Part shown: one piece after another, positions 24,525-41,618 of the stretch | Numbering within the stretch: position 1 is the stretch's first letter | How the letters are laid out: each line of letters opens with the position of its first letter | NCBI GenBank assembly: GCA_003024785.1 | Contig: PUQB01000099.1 | Span: 304,106 to 368,105, forward strand | Source: Selaginella tamariscina | Taxonomy: Eukaryota > Streptophyta > Lycopodiopsida > Selaginellales > Selaginellaceae | DNA length: 64,000 nucleotides | Reading direction: 5' to 3' | Notes under the pieces: generated by a model | Seen by the model: only the letters and a program-made list of their open reading frames with translations | Databases searched by the model: none | Told to the model about the DNA's origin: nothing | Program-made: the position numbers and the translations under genes

Positions 24525-27500
24525 TATCGCATCCTAGGAGCGTGTGCGTATTCACTTACCGGTACACGTGGCGAGCAGGGTGTAGAGAATGAACCTGTTC
24601 CATTTTCATGCCGTGGTGAGGCTTTGGAAGAGTGACCCTGACACAACAGAAGATAAGTATTAAAGGACAAAGCACACAGCTATCCAGTCATCAACTGTGT
24701 GGGATGTGCAACACACGCGCACACACAGTACCACGAGACGAGGAGAGCACGGCCCAGAGAATGACGCAGTTAAGCTATTCTCCAATTCTTTGTTATCTTC
24801 TGTTTTCTCTGAATGCTTCCTTGACGTGGTGAGCTTGGTCCACTGGTAACACCTTCAATGGCAACAATGATAAAAGATCCACTTAATAACGATAAAACGA
24901 ATATACTATATATGCATTTTCACCTTGTAGTGAAGACAACCTCGACGATAGATCTAACGCTGCACTTCTCTTGAAACTCAAGTGAGGGAGCACTATAGAA
25001 GATTGCTCAATGTCAGCTCGCGTGTCTGTAGCCTGTTATAATGCGTTGTAAACATATAAATAACATGTGTACTCACAGGACCTCCCTCCCCCACTCTCTC
25101 TCTCATACACACACACACACAAATGTATGCATGTGTGTGTATGTATGAGAGATGAAATGCGTGTTGCACCTCTTGCGGTGGAGACTGAGCCGCAGATTTC
25201 TTGGAATTCAGCGAGTCCATGTAAGAAGATAGAGGTTGAACAATGGGTTGTACGTCCACAAGAGGGGAAAACACCTCCATGTCATCGTGCAAATTCTTAG
25301 CAGAGTGGAGCATGAATGAACCAGTAGAGGACCATTTCGATGTTTGTCGATCTTCTTTAGGATTTCTCACATTAGGTGGTCGTCCTGCGTGATTAACGCA
25401 AGCTAACTATCATTAACGAAGGTTCTCTCTCTTATATACACACAGAGAGTATATAGGCACAGTATGTGTGTATACATATATAAAAAATGGTACCCGAAGA
25501 CTTAGTTGCTCGATCTCTTTCAGAAGATGGAATCTCATCAGACATCAGTATGGGGTCTTCCAGGGATCCCAGTAATGCAACATCTGGTGACCAGTTTGAA
25601 TTGCTGATTGTTACTGGATTTGATACTTGCCAACAGAGACTTGAAACGGCCTAAACGTTAAAACGTATTGTTAATGAATACAGTAACATTTATGCTATGT
25701 GTGGTGTGTCTTAGATACAAATATACCTCAGATGGATTAAATGCACGGAGGACGACTAGAGGTTGAATTTTGTTGCGAATATCATAGAATATGATCCTCC
25801 CATTGTTAGTACCCGCTGCTACAGTGTAGCCTTCGTCTTTGACCACCAAAGACGTGAAAGGTGCATCAGCTGAGATGGAGTTCACGGGCTTCTTCGTACC
25901 CGTGTCGTAAATATGCAGTCGTTTATCAAAACCCACACTAACAATAACCTACAAAAAAGTCTCAAGTATTAAAGTTAAATGTAACACAATATGCACAATG
26001 ACATACGTACAATCATTGGTAACATGTAAATGTGTGTCCATGAGTTTTTTTAGTGTGTAGAGTTACAGATTATGTTATGCATGTTTCCATTTTTAATAAC
26101 GTAGCAAAACCTCCTTAAAGCCGGTCTACCTTGTCATTTGATGGAGAAAAACAAGCACCTGTTATAGGAGCAAGATGCTGTCGGATCCAAGAAACCTGTA
26201 CACATATAAAGATGTAATCTATAACCGACAAAATGGCACTACAGACATATATAAATGTATCTATGTATGTGTGTTTGACTATGTCTGTGATAGAAACATG
26301 TACCTTTGGACTGCGAACAGTGGTAGTATCCCAGAGATGTATAGATCCCTCGTCACCAGCAGTTATCAACAGATGTCTGCTCAATCGGGAATACTCCAGC
26401 ACTCTCAAAACCTGCTCCAAAGAAACTCAGCAAAAGGGCCTGCCAGGACGAAATCTCACGATCCTTGATGCTAGTAAGCAAAATAAAAATCAAATACTAA
26501 CTACAAGGATCATAAACCCTCTGTCCAGAGTCAGAATGCTAATATAAATACGTGTTTGTGCATATATGCATCTCTTTGTGCGTGTGTTCCTGTATGGATG
26601 CATATGTAAACTACCTGATTCAAAGGGTCTTTGGCTTCGGTAAGACGAGAACCAGTGGCAAGGCTGTAGACAATAAGATCGCCCCTGGTGCTTACAGAAG
26701 CAAGGTGCTCATCTTTGCAGTTGTACATGACCCCCGTGACGGTGTCCGCATGTCCTTTAAACCATTTTATACATCTCTTACGCTGCATGTCCCAGATTCG
26801 GACAACTTTGCCTGTTCTCCAGAGCACAAGTATCTCGATGACTTAGTGGAAAAGTTGATGCTGAGTATCGATTCCTACGTGCAATAATCTGTTAGTATAT
26901 ATGTGTATCTCTACATATCTGCTAAGTGTGTGTATGGGCATGTATGCTACGTGTGGGCGTTTTATACGTATCTATTTACGATTATCTGTATGTAAGTTGG
27001 CATATTATAAAAATATAATACATTCTATGTATAATAGCGTATCGCCTTTATATCTGTACATAACAAAAGTACCTTAATATTGTCATTATCCGCACCGGGT
27101 TGCGGTACGGATCCGAGGAGCTTGCCTCCTTTGAGCCACAAGGAGATTTTGCGATCTTCACCGGCGCTTGCCAAGACATGATCTGCAACAAAGAAAATGA
27201 GCTGAAAAACGGTACCAAAGGATAGAGATATTCACAAAGAAGACAAAAAACAGCAAGAATCACCTAAATACCCCCCAAAAACGATCTTTTTATGCAGAAA
27301 TCACTGAAAATAACGAGAAATCGATCAAATGATCAGAAATTATGCCGGAAATTGAACAAAAGATAGGGATTTTCACCGGAACACAGAATGCAGGCATTAG
27401 AGCGATGAATCTATGCAAGAAGAGGTAAAATAGGTTAACTTACTAGTGTGATTCCAGCGGATCGCATTCACCTGGACTCCTGGAGACGGCAAGAACTGCG

Positions 27501-27594
27501 AAACGCATGGATCGGCGCGGCCTTGATCTGCAGCAGATGCATCGAATAACTTGACAGTGTCGCTTCCAGTTGCCGCTATGAACCTCTGTGACAT
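24005..27594 (-). CDS. NEDD1: NEDD1, WD40 gamma-tubulin recruitment factor
   Basis: NEDD1 brings the gamma-tubulin ring complex to microtubule nucleation sites in spindles and phragmoplasts. Thirteen exons are read on the minus strand: 27,594-27,444, 27,182-27,073, 26,874-26,615, 26,411-26,304, 26,195-26,130, 25,948-25,727, 25,650-25,494, 25,384-25,170, 25,032-24,924, 24,852-24,732, 24,637-24,560, 24,420-24,253 and 24,112-24,005. The N-terminal half is the WD40 propeller ([86 protein letters not shown]). The C-terminal helical region is the gamma-tubulin-binding part ([39 protein letters not shown], ending [11 protein letters not shown]). One G appears missing near 26,818, and another slip lies in the exon at about 24,800. 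The start ATG at 27,594 lies 137 bp downstream of the RPL6 stop. Confidence 0.93.
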
Positions 27595-27730
27595 TCTTCA
27601 AAAGCCGCTCATTTCCCTGTTAAAAAACCCTATTTTAGGGCAAAATGAAATTGATTTCGTTATCTAATAAAGTTCTCTCTCGATACACACGCACGCGCAC
27701 ACGCACACGTGTGACAATGAAACAAAATTA

Positions 27731-28918
27731 TTATTTCTTCTTGCCAGCTTTGCCTTCCTTTCGTCTAATAACTTCATCAGCATACTTAATACCTTTACCT
27801 TTGTAGGGTTCAGGGGGCCTCCAAGACCGGATAATCGCCGCAAACTGTCCGACGTCACACTTATCTCTCCCGGAAACAGTGATCTGTGTATTATCCTGCA
27901 CTTTGACGGATATCCCGTCCGGTATCGGAATCTTCACCGGGTGAGAGAATCCAACGTTCAGGATCACTTCTCCGCTTTCTACCGTCGCTCGGTATCCCAC
28001 TCCCACCATTTGTAACTTCTTCTCAAAGCTTTTGATACTCCTGTTACCATGTTGTCCGTCAATGTCCTGCACAATATCTCATTTTTATGTTTAATATAAT
28101 TGTTATTATAACTAAACAATCTCCTGGACAATATATATGTTTAATATAATGATTATTATACAGGTTTAGTCTTAGTATACAGAGACAGGACTAGAGAGAT
28201 GTATATATATACCTTCCGCATGAACACAGGAAACTACAAGAAAATGCACCATGTACATACAATCCCCATGAACACACACACACACACACACACAGAGTAC
28301 GCACACGGACACACATGCATACATGAGTTACCTGAATAAACCGTGCATTTGACGAGCTCTACGTGTTTCGAGAGCTCTAGTGACAAGTATTTTTCCGGAT
28401 TCATCCCTGGAGAGTGTCACTTCGCGCGGATAATTTCTTGAAAGCTCTCCCAATGGCCTACAGTGTGTGTGTGTGTGTTTTAATATACTGTACATACTCA
28501 TAAGTGTATCATGTGAATGAATACATATATGGTATACAACAAATGCACATATATGGTATACAACAAATGCATCTGTATCTATGTCTTCAACTCACACACT
28601 CATGTACGTTATGTATGTAAATATGTAGCTATGACACACACACGTACCCCTTTACGGACAAGTTGGGACCTTCAAGAACCACATTGACGCCACTGGGGAC
28701 CTCAATGGGCCTTTTCCCAATCCTTGACTCTTTGCAAACCACTCTGAATGCATATCTCTGCGAATCCCTGTTACTAACATTGCAAATTGTGATCTTCTCA
28801 CCTGAAAATCCTCCTCGCAATCCGCTGCAAAAGAATAATGTGTAGAGTGTGCGTGCGTGTGTATGTGTATATATGTCTAATACCTCGAAGAGGACAGAGC
28901 GCACGCGATGCCCGCCAT
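27731..28918 (-). CDS. RPL6: Ribosomal protein uL6, plastid type
   Basis: This is a nuclear gene for bacterial-type large-subunit protein L6, most likely of the plastid ribosome. Four exons are read: 28,918-28,884, 28,824-28,648, 28,457-28,332 and 28,066-27,731, about 224 codons, normal for plastid L6 precursors. A short leader precedes the L6 fold: [66 protein letters not shown], and the signature [19 protein letters not shown], ending [11 protein letters not shown]. The leader before KRPIEVP is a candidate transit peptide. The frame slips by one missing G near 28,029 (expected SKGFEKK). The gene is transcribed towards NEDD1 and diverges from RIO2. The PPEPYKGKG ending distinguishes it from cytosolic L9/L6-type proteins. 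Mitochondrial targeting cannot be excluded. Confidence 0.92.
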
Positions 28919-32159
<3,241 letters not shown>

Positions 32160-35100
32160 ATACTGGTATGCGTTTTATTTATATCTAACATATTTAAGAG
32201 TTTTTACCCAAGTACTTAAATGTATGTGTTTAACCATCCAATTTAGTTGAAGTGTTCTATGTTGCCATATTACATCTCTCTCTCTCTCTCTCTCTAGTTC
32301 CTTGATGTGTTATTTCATATATATGTTTATGGATGCAAGGAAAGAAGCATGTTGTGATATTAAGAAACTTAAGATCTTATACAGTCATTTGGTGCACTAT
32401 TGATGCATAGTGTTTTACGGTACTAAAATAGTCACACATATGCACACTGTGTGTGTGTGTGTGTGTTTTGTAAAATATTGTGTTTAAGAAATCAATGTGA
32501 ATAGATCATGTAGAATTTATAGTATTGAGGTTTTATACTATATAAATTTTATAATTGTTTTAGATAGATGTCGTGTTTAAAAATATATACAACTAAAGAT
32601 TTAATACATTAATATTTATTTTATTTCGGTTTTAATTTTTGTAAACATGATGTTTAGCATAAGGTATATTCTTGAGGCGCACGGGTGCATGGCCAGGATT
32701 TTCGGCGGGATTTGCCATGCACATCACCATGAATGGTGTATAGCGGAAAATGCGCCGACATATACATAGTCGCATGCTGTGCTACATCATACATCATGCA
32801 TCATGCCATGACGTGACATCTCATGCAATATATATATATGTGTGTGTGTGTGTGTGTATAAACTATATATGAGTAGGACAATGCATTTAATGCATATTTT
32901 AAGTAATAGAAAATGAAACTTCTATTTTTAAAACTATTGATAACATTCTAATTCTCTTTAAATTTTAAATTCTATTAAAATACATATATTTCAAATTTAT
33001 ACGTACGTAACCATCCACACATGCACATCATTAATATATAAGTTTATATAATTTATAATGGCAATGTATGTGATAGTAACATATATATACAATATATAAT
33101 ATGTAATCCACATGCATATATACATTTCATTCCCACACACACACACACACATTAGAAGTGTATTTATTTTATACAAATATGCCAATTAATTATTTTTAAT
33201 GTAAATATATCAACTAAGGTGATTTTTAACGTTTTTAAACCTAATTAACAATTTAATTTTTAATAATCAACAAATTAAACTTAATTTTAATATATTTAAA
33301 CTAAAAAAAATTTAAAAATAAATTTAAATTTAAAATTAACGTCTTTTAACCCTAGCTAACAAGTTAACTGTTGATTGGACGTTAAAATATGCATATACAA
33401 AACAAACGTTGAAGTCAAACATGTGGATTATATATCTAATGTGCAAAGTCTATACTCACATCTTATCATGTACGTGTATATTTTTAAACTTATTAAAATA
33501 ATTGTATTTAATTTCATTGTACTTTATTTGTTATACCATAAATATATGTAAGCTTTATATATATTTAATGTTTATTTATTGGTATACAAATATTAATATA
33601 CGTCGTATACAGCTCACATACCAAACGCCCTCCTTTTTATATATTTCTACGTGAACTCCGATACATTGTATCGTATATTATATATACACCTCATAGTTTT
33701 ATGTAACTTCAACACATTTTCAACTATAATGTATAATATATTGATCAACTTCAACGTTTCTTACATATAATTTATATATATATATATATATGTTTCCCAA
33801 ATATATCATGGGAACGTTCAATTTCTTTTATAATTTTTCTACGTGAAGCTTTTCTCGTGTCCAACCCAAGGACAAAGACAAGGTTTCACATCATCTTTGT
33901 ATAACTATATACTAATTATTATATATAAGTTATATAATATCTATATAATTCATAAATATTATATATAAAAGGATTTGTCCCACACGTGTGCCTCCCCGTG
34001 GAACAAACTTTACCAACTTGCACATGTTCATGCGCCGTATAATATATATATATACATAGACACACACACACACATACGCGTGTATTTGTGGCTGGATCCA
34101 GAACTTATACAGGTCACTAGAGGGTATGGCAACTTGCAAAAGTCTAAGTGTTAAATCTAATAGACATTGAACAATGTGAAACCTTAGAAATTAAATAAGT
34201 TAAAGGTTGAAAAGCTTACTGATTAAATAAATTAAAGTTTGAACAAGTGAACTCATTGTCTCTTATACATATTAACTTCAGACATGCACACGTGTGTCTT
34301 ATCTGTATTCGTATATGCTATGTATAATACAGACATTATACGGCATAAAGTTTAGCATGTGCATGCACGCCTTTTTTACGTATATATATTGAACATTGCC
34401 ATGTGTTGTAACGTGCAAATACACCTTGCCAGGAATTGACAAGGTCTTGCGTGATTTATAGGTAAGGGTGAAAAATCTTTCACAAGATTCTAAGGAATAT
34501 TCGTATTTTTCACTACTTTCAAGGTTCAATATTGAGAAAACATTCAATGGATATTGTTATTTTAGTATTAACAATGTATCAATCATGTCTTTGGAAAACA
34601 AACCCACAAACTTCATGGAAAGGTAATGTATATCTTTTATTATTATGTCTTAATAATAATATTGATTGACTAGTCCAAGATTCTTGGGTTGCAGAGCTTG
34701 TTTAGTTAAACCCAGGATTTAGGGTTTGTATCTAACGGTAAACTTTTAAAATTTGTAATGGGTCAAAACCAGGTAATGTGAGAAGGACACGTACAGTTAC
34801 ATTTGAGATACCCAGGCAACAAATAAATGTCTCCAATGTAGAATACAACTTAGGTAACGAAATGTCAAAAACATTACCCCTGTTGTCAAGAAAAATTGAC
34901 ATCTCCTGTCTTATACATGTTAAACACAATTAACATTAACTATATAAAATTTCATGTCAATTTCCATAAGAGCTGTAGTATGACTTGTTTACATGGACTC
35001 TTAAGTCCCCAAAGGACAACATGTGTGTAGTTATATGTACAATCTCTCCAGGGTAACATTACTGTATTACTAAGCATATTCACGTGCATACGACGTATTT

Positions 35101-36281
35101 TAAAAGCGTATATGTATGTACACCGTATGCATACGTAAGTCCCCTGTATATAAGAAGTGCAACTTGATCAGAATGCCAGCCACTTGTTATTCGGGAGGTG
35201 TCGGTCGCTCTTGGTTCCCTCTTTTAATCCGTAAGTACTCTCTCTCTCTAGCTTATCTTCCCTTCTGTATAGTTTTCTTGTGTTCAAATCCAATTTAGGA
35301 TTCTCAGCGTGGGCGTATTATATGCATATGTCTATGTTCTCATAACGTACGTATGTATATGCGTACACGTGATGGGTGTAATATGTAAGCGTACATTTGG
35401 GCACAGAGACTTTATATATGAACGGGGAGAGATCCAGATTGGTAGTGTAGTGACGTATACTTTTCCAAATTCCGCATTCTGTCGGCGTTGTCAATCCGTC
35501 ATACAAATTCCACCCCACTATACGAAAAGAAAGCCTGTCTGTTGCCCTGCTCCCGCAACGTCAGACAAAGCCAACCACATACATACACGCAATTCAATCC
35601 TTGGATACATGATTGATATGACTAACTTTTACTTGCATATTTACACACACACCACACACGTGTGTGTGTGTGTGTGTATGCGTCCTTTTTGTACTATGTT
35701 CACATTACTGCAGTTTGGTCCATGCACCCTCGTGTGTGACGTCTGCATGTTAGGGCTACGTTACCCCTTACCTTTACCCTTTAGGGTAAAAGAAAAACAG
35801 TTATAAATGTGTACGTGCGAGTGAAATTAGTAGTATCAACAACGGCAACAACCACACTGCCAGCGTTGTTTCGATATTTAGTTGGATTGGATCGAGCCGT
35901 AGAGCTTCGTTTGACTTGTTAAACTGGGTGGTTTAATCAACTAATGAGTTTCACTAACCATGGCTAGACAGGTTGCTATCATCCCAAGAGGGAATTCAGG
36001 TTATCTTATATATATATATATTCAAAAATAACTGCTAATCCCCACTGACCAATTCCCATTTACCCCTCTTGTTGTCCTAGGGGAAGCACAAAAACACACC
36101 AGCTCCCCACTGGCACGCTCTGCACAAATAAGTCTGCTTTTTCCATGTGCTCATCCCTGTCTGCACCCTCATCCTTCTCCTTCTTCTTCTTTCCATGTTT
36201 TTCTTCTCCTCCTAACGGAGTCCACCGCTTCAGTTTGCAATGAACTGCTCGAGTTCCTGAGACACGTACATTTGCCGAAGA
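32160..36281. other. Intergenic, AT-rich, no gene seen
   Basis: This is the largest gap inside the island. It holds (CT)n near 32,276, (GT)n near 32,450 and 32,840, (TA)n near 33,775, and GC-richer islands at about 32,680-32,830 and 34,400-34,940 that look like decayed elements but match nothing else in the window. The 165-codon open frame at 35,309 consists largely of TG/CA-type repeat sequence and is not supported as a gene. The last 250 bp are pyrimidine-rich (CTTCTTCTTC) and fit the leader of the receptor kinase. Confidence 0.5.
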
Positions 36282-39200
36282 ATGGGGACACTGCAGAGGA
36301 GAGTGAAGAAGAATCTGCAACAGAGAACCGCACCGGTGTGCTTGAGACTGAACCTGCTCCTCGTTATCTGCCTGTCCTCGCTACTGCTTCAGGTTTCCGG
36401 GTGCATATGCTCTTCGAAGGAGAGTCGCAGGTAAAAATCTCCCCTCTTTCTTATACTCGTTCGACCGGTAGAGATGAGCTCTGTATTGGGCTTCCAAATG
36501 CCCCTCTAATTCGCCTTCTCCCACTAGAATTCTTCATAGGGTAATTCCTCTGTTTCTAGGGCTCTTCCCATTGAGAATTCATGTTTGTGCAGAATCCAGG
36601 AGGAGAACATCCTCTCTGTCGCTGGAAAATGAAATGCGGGTGCTGCTGGCGATGAAATCTTCAATCCAGCGGCAAAATCCAGAGAAGAGATCCAGTTCAC
36701 TTGAATCCTGGAGCACCGGTGACACGGATCCCTGTAAATGGCCAGGCATTGGATGCTCACAGGGACCGGAGGGATTCCATGTGACCTCCATAGATCTCTC
36801 CGGGAACGATTTCGTTGGCGCAGTCCCCTCTGGATTCGGGAATTTCACATATATTACTTCGATTTCTCTGGCTTACAATGCATTCACCGGCTCCGTTCCT
36901 GCGGATCTTGCTTTCTGTTCCAAGCTTGTCTCTCTTGATCTCTCCTCAAATCAGCTTCTTGGACCGGTTCCTGAATTCCTGGGCGATCTTGCGTCGCTAC
37001 AAGTCTTAAATCTCGCCTACAACAATCTCATTGAAGGTCAGATACACTCTCACACGTGTGTGTATGTGTGTGTATTTATGGATGTTGTGTAGGAATCCCG
37101 GACGCAATCTTTTCTTCGTGCACCAATCTGCAGACGTTGAACCTCTCAAGCAATCTGATTCTGGGTGGGAGTGTACCGGACTCGCTCAAGAACTGCCGGA
37201 GTCTGGCAGTCCTGGACGTCTCCAACTGCAGCCTGACCGGGTTCTTGCCGTCGGAGCAGGTCGGACACCTTCCGCTCCTGACCGACCTCGTGCTGAGAGA
37301 GAATCACTTCCAGGGAGAGATTCCGCCTGCATTCTTCTCCGCTTGTCAGAACCTGCACGACCTCGACCTCGCACTCAACAACCTCTCTGGATCCGTCCCT
37401 CCGCAGATTGGCAACTGCTCAGCCCTGGTAAACATCGCACTCTCCTCCAACAAGCTGGTGAGTATCCCACCTGAGATAGGCAGTCTCGCCTCGCTGGAGC
37501 GCTTACTGGTCACACATAACAACCTGTCGGATCTCCCCAAGGATCTCTCCCGTTGCTCCAAGGTCCGTGTTCTCGCTGCCAGCGGGAATTCTCTCTCCGG
37601 CTCCATCCCGGACTGGATATCGGCTCTCCAGGATCTTGAATTCCTCAGTCTCTACTCAAATCTCTTCACGGATTCTCTTCCGAAATGGATCGGCTCGCTC
37701 AAGTCTCTGAGGCACCTCGATGCAAGCAACAACGAGCTCTCCAATGCAATCCCGGACTCCGTCTCCGCTGCCTCCGAGCTACAGTTCCTGCTCCTTGCGA
37801 ACAACAAGATGACAGGCTCGATTCCTTCTAGCATCGGGTTTAAGCTGCTAAACCTCCAGGTTTTAGACTTAAGCCACAATAACCTACAGGGCAGCATTCC
37901 CGCCAGTTTGGGGAATTTGAAAAGCCTCCTGTGGCTCATGCTCGCTGACAACCAGCTGGAGGGAGAGATCCCTTCTTCACTTGGGAACTGCAGCAGCATG
38001 CTGTGGTTGAATGCAGCCAACAACAGGCTTACTGGTGCCGTACCGGAGAGTCTGGCTTTCATCGGGAGCTCAGTAAACACGACGTTTGCTCTGAATGCGA
38101 AGACGCTCCCGCTCATCCCCAAGGGGATGGGGAATGCAACGCGGTTCGGCGGTGGATTCCATCTCAGTACCCGCCCTTCGACCTGATATCCAATGTGATG
38201 ACGGTGGAGCGCTGCAGGAGCTTCTGGAACCTGCTAATGCGCGGGGTGTTCATGTATCCGCTCTGTCCGAGTCGGCCGGCGTCCGAGTCCATGGGATATA
38301 TCCAGCTGGCCAGCAATCGCCTGACGGGTTCGATACCGGGGAGTCTCGCCCGTTGCCGGCACCTGGGACTCCTCTTCCTCGACCAGAACGACCTTGTCGG
38401 ACAGATGCCGGACGAGTACCCGGTTGCACTCACGGGATTGAACGTGTCGAGGAACCAGCTTTCAGGGTATGTTCCACGCTCCATAGGTGGTCTCACCTGC
38501 ATGGCGAGTCTCGACCTCAGCTATAACAATCTGAGTGGGAGGATCCCAAGTGAGCTACAGAACCTGACGCAGCTCAACCGGTTCAACATCTCCTACAACC
38601 CGGAGCTCGTGGGACCGGTACCGACCGGGCAGCAGTTCCTGACTTTCGGAACGAGCATCTACGAGGGGAACACCAAGCTCTGTCTCGGGTCTTCCATCAT
38701 GAGTCTGAATGCCACAGCCGGATCAAAGCTTCCCACCTGCGGGCAGATGGACGGGGAGGCTTCCCCCCGAGGAGGTCCGGTGCGTCCGAGGCATCAGCAC
38801 GCACCACAATCGCGACTGTGGTGGGTATCAGCCTTGCATGCACGCTCGGTCTTATCGTTGTGGTGCTTCTCGGGTTCTGCCTCCTCGGTAAGGCACCCCC
38901 AGTGAATCCTCCATGGATTTCATGATGGTCGGAAAGGAGCACAGGCACTTCGGAGCGGACAACGCTGCAGTGTGCAGGTTTCACTCTTCTCGGTTGAGCT
39001 CCCCAAGCACCTGACGTACTCGGACCTCGTCTCGGCCACGAATAACTTCGACGAATGCAACGTGGTGGGGAGCGGCGGTTTCGGGGTTGTCTACAAGGCA
39101 AAGCTTGCAGATGGATCGACAGTCGCCATCAAGAAACTCATCCAGGAGGGACCCCAAGCGGACCGGGAGTTTTCTTGCCGAGATGGAGACACTCGGCCAC

Positions 39201-39926
39201 CTGCACCACGAGAATCTGGTTCCTCTCCTCGGCTGCTCCAGCTGTGGCACACAGAAGCTCCTGGTGTACAAGTACATGGAGAATGGTAGCCTAGACGACT
39301 GGCTACACGAGAAACCGGCGGTGCCGAGGCGCTGGAGTGGCCGATCCGGTTAAACGTTGCGTTGGGTATCGCGAGAGGGCTCAAGTTTCTCCACCACAAC
39401 TGTTCCCCGCCGATAGTTCACCGCGATATGAAGGCCAGTAACATCCTCCTGGATGCGAACTTTGAGCCCAAGTTAACCGACTTCGGCCTCGCACGGGTCC
39501 TCGGAGCTCAGGAGACACATGTAAGTACTGTAGTAGCAGGCACACTCGGTTACGTACCGCCGGAGTACTGTCAGACGTGGAGAGCTACCGCGCGGGAGAC
39601 GTATATAGCTTCGGAGTAGTCCTGCTAGAGCTTGTCACAGGTCGGAGGCCGATGTCTATAAGTTTTGGGGACAAGGACTGTGGTGGAACCTTATAGAGTG
39701 GGCTGCATACCATGTGAAGAAAGGGATTGCGGCCGAGGTTTGTGATAGGATAGTACTTCGCTCGGCTGCTCCTGGGGAACTCTTGGCGTTTCTACGCTTG
39801 GCCGTTGTGTGTACAGCGGAGCTTCCAATACGGAGACCGACAATGAGGGAGGTTCTTAAGGCTCTTGAAGAGATTAAGGCAGGGAATTATTCGGCTATGG
39901 TTGGAGTTACACAACCATTAAGGTGA
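36282..39926 (+). CDS. LRR receptor-like kinase, EMS1/EXS-like kinase domain
   Basis: This is a membrane receptor kinase of the LRR-X type. Exon 1 (36,282-36,430) gives a signal peptide with core [14 protein letters not shown]. Exon 2 starts at 36,600 with the LRR cap ([19 protein letters not shown]). About twenty LRRs of the LxxLxLSxNxLxGxIP type follow to about 38,640. A 56-bp intron lies at 37,037-37,092. The transmembrane span is at about 38,818-38,886 ([15 protein letters not shown]). The kinase domain has [45 protein letters not shown] (RD type), DFGLAR and [10 protein letters not shown], so it looks catalytically complete. The frame slips at about 38,148, 38,768, 38,897, 38,977, 39,172, 39,314, 39,595 and 39,682. 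All but the T gained at 39,172 are one missing G or C. The stop is at 39,924-39,926. The ligand is not predictable. Confidence 0.88.
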
Positions 39927-40656
39927 TCGAGTTATAGTGTTTTTTTTTATTTTCCTTTTTCTTTTTCTTTTTTCATATTTTTTTTTTCTCCTTCTTGCGA
40001 AAGCTCTGCTCAGGGTGGGTGGGAGTTGAGTAAATAATTCTCCACGAGGTTCTGTATATATCTTAGTTGTCGCAGTAACCTTCACTATGTAAAGTAAATG
40101 CTTTTGAAATGACATTTTTATTTCACCTTAAAAAAAAAATAATAGCTTCTCACTCTCTCTCACACACGGGGTGTTGACATACACCAAAATTATCTAGCAT
40201 AATTCACAGGATATCCTAATATTTTAATAAATAGCATATATGTATAACTGATACTAGCCTAATACAAAATTATCCCGTGTGTGTGTGCGAAAGAGAGAGA
40301 GAGAGAGCATGTATATTATATTATTATTATTATCATATATATTTGACGTAATGTTCCTGTTAACTTAGTTTGAAATAATAGATTGTGTCATATATGTATA
40401 ACTGATACTAGCCTAATACAACAATATCCCGTGTGTGCGTGTTGTGTGCGTGCGTGTATGTGTGAGAGAGAGACAGAGAATGTATAATATTAATTATATA
40501 TATATTTGACGTAATGTTTCTGTAACTTCATATTTAAACAACCAAGATACTTACAAATTTGTGTACTTTTCCGTGAAGGCACTCACTTCCGTATTGAACC
40601 TTCTCTGTGACACACAAAGACGTTTGGCAGCCTTCCCTGTACATTAGAACTTATAA

Positions 40657-40697
<41 letters not shown>

Positions 40698-40777
40698 GAG
40701 AGAGAGAGAGAACACAACACACAAACACTTATTTGTGCGTGTGTGTGGCCTGTGTAGTACATACTAGTGTCAAGTAA
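39927..40777. other. Convergent intergenic region with tandem duplication
   Basis: A 154-bp unit is duplicated in tandem: copies begin at 40,235 and 40,389, each opening with CATATATGTATAACTGATAC and ending with a TTTGACGTAATGTT motif. A (TA)n(CA)n(GA)n tract lies at 40,657-40,711. No gene is present. Confidence 0.6.
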
Positions 40778-41337
40778 CTAAAACCTTCTTCTCTCGAGAT
40801 CTTTTCCATTACAATCCAAACAAAAAGTTCTGTCACTACGTTTCTTCGAAGCTGATGCAAAAGAAAGAAAAATTGGCACATAAAAATATTTAATTTATAA
40901 TTTAATATGATTTTAAATAATTGTATTTACGATGATTAAGATTGATAACTTACTTAAAAATGGAGCAGATAGAGCAGAAGGTTTCTGAACACCCGTCACA
41001 AGTCCTGGAACACGAGGTACACAAGGCTTCCTGCGAAGTCATAAAAGTAGGAATTAATTAATTGTAATACGTAATCATGTCCATTGCGTGTATCTGTATA
41101 TACGTGCGTGCGTGTGTGTGCATGACGTCCAGACAAATACGTTGAATAAGTTAAGGAAAAGAACGGGTATGCTACACAACATCATGTTTATATATATAAA
41201 GACATGCATAGATATCTCTTGCGACGTGTATATAATAGACACACACAAACACAGACACTTCATAAAGGGAAATCATATTGCAAATAAATGCATTGACATG
41301 CACAGGTACATAAATGCACAGTCACATACAATGTGTA

Positions 41338-41379
<42 letters not shown>

Positions 41380-41551
41380 CTTACTTGCAAGTAGAACACT
41401 TGTTCGATTCTAGCATTCTTGAACAGGATGCGCAAAAATGGTGTTTACAATCAATGTTCATTTTATTGTTCTTGAGCCGCTCTACACGAGTAAACTCTGT
41501 GCTGGCTCCTACCCTTAGCTTCTCCAATGTACGCTCTTCCAAACAAAGGAA

Positions 41552-41618
<67 letters not shown>

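Noticed and set aside
35309-35806. 165-codon open frame between RIO2 and the receptor kinase
   Set aside because: Much of it is translated TG/CA repeat (YVYV, HTTHVCVCVC), with no domain, leader or partner exons.
36272-36544. Frame [15 protein letters not shown] ahead of the receptor kinase
   Set aside because: The frame from ATG 36,282 gives a proper signal peptide and splices in phase; this one does not.
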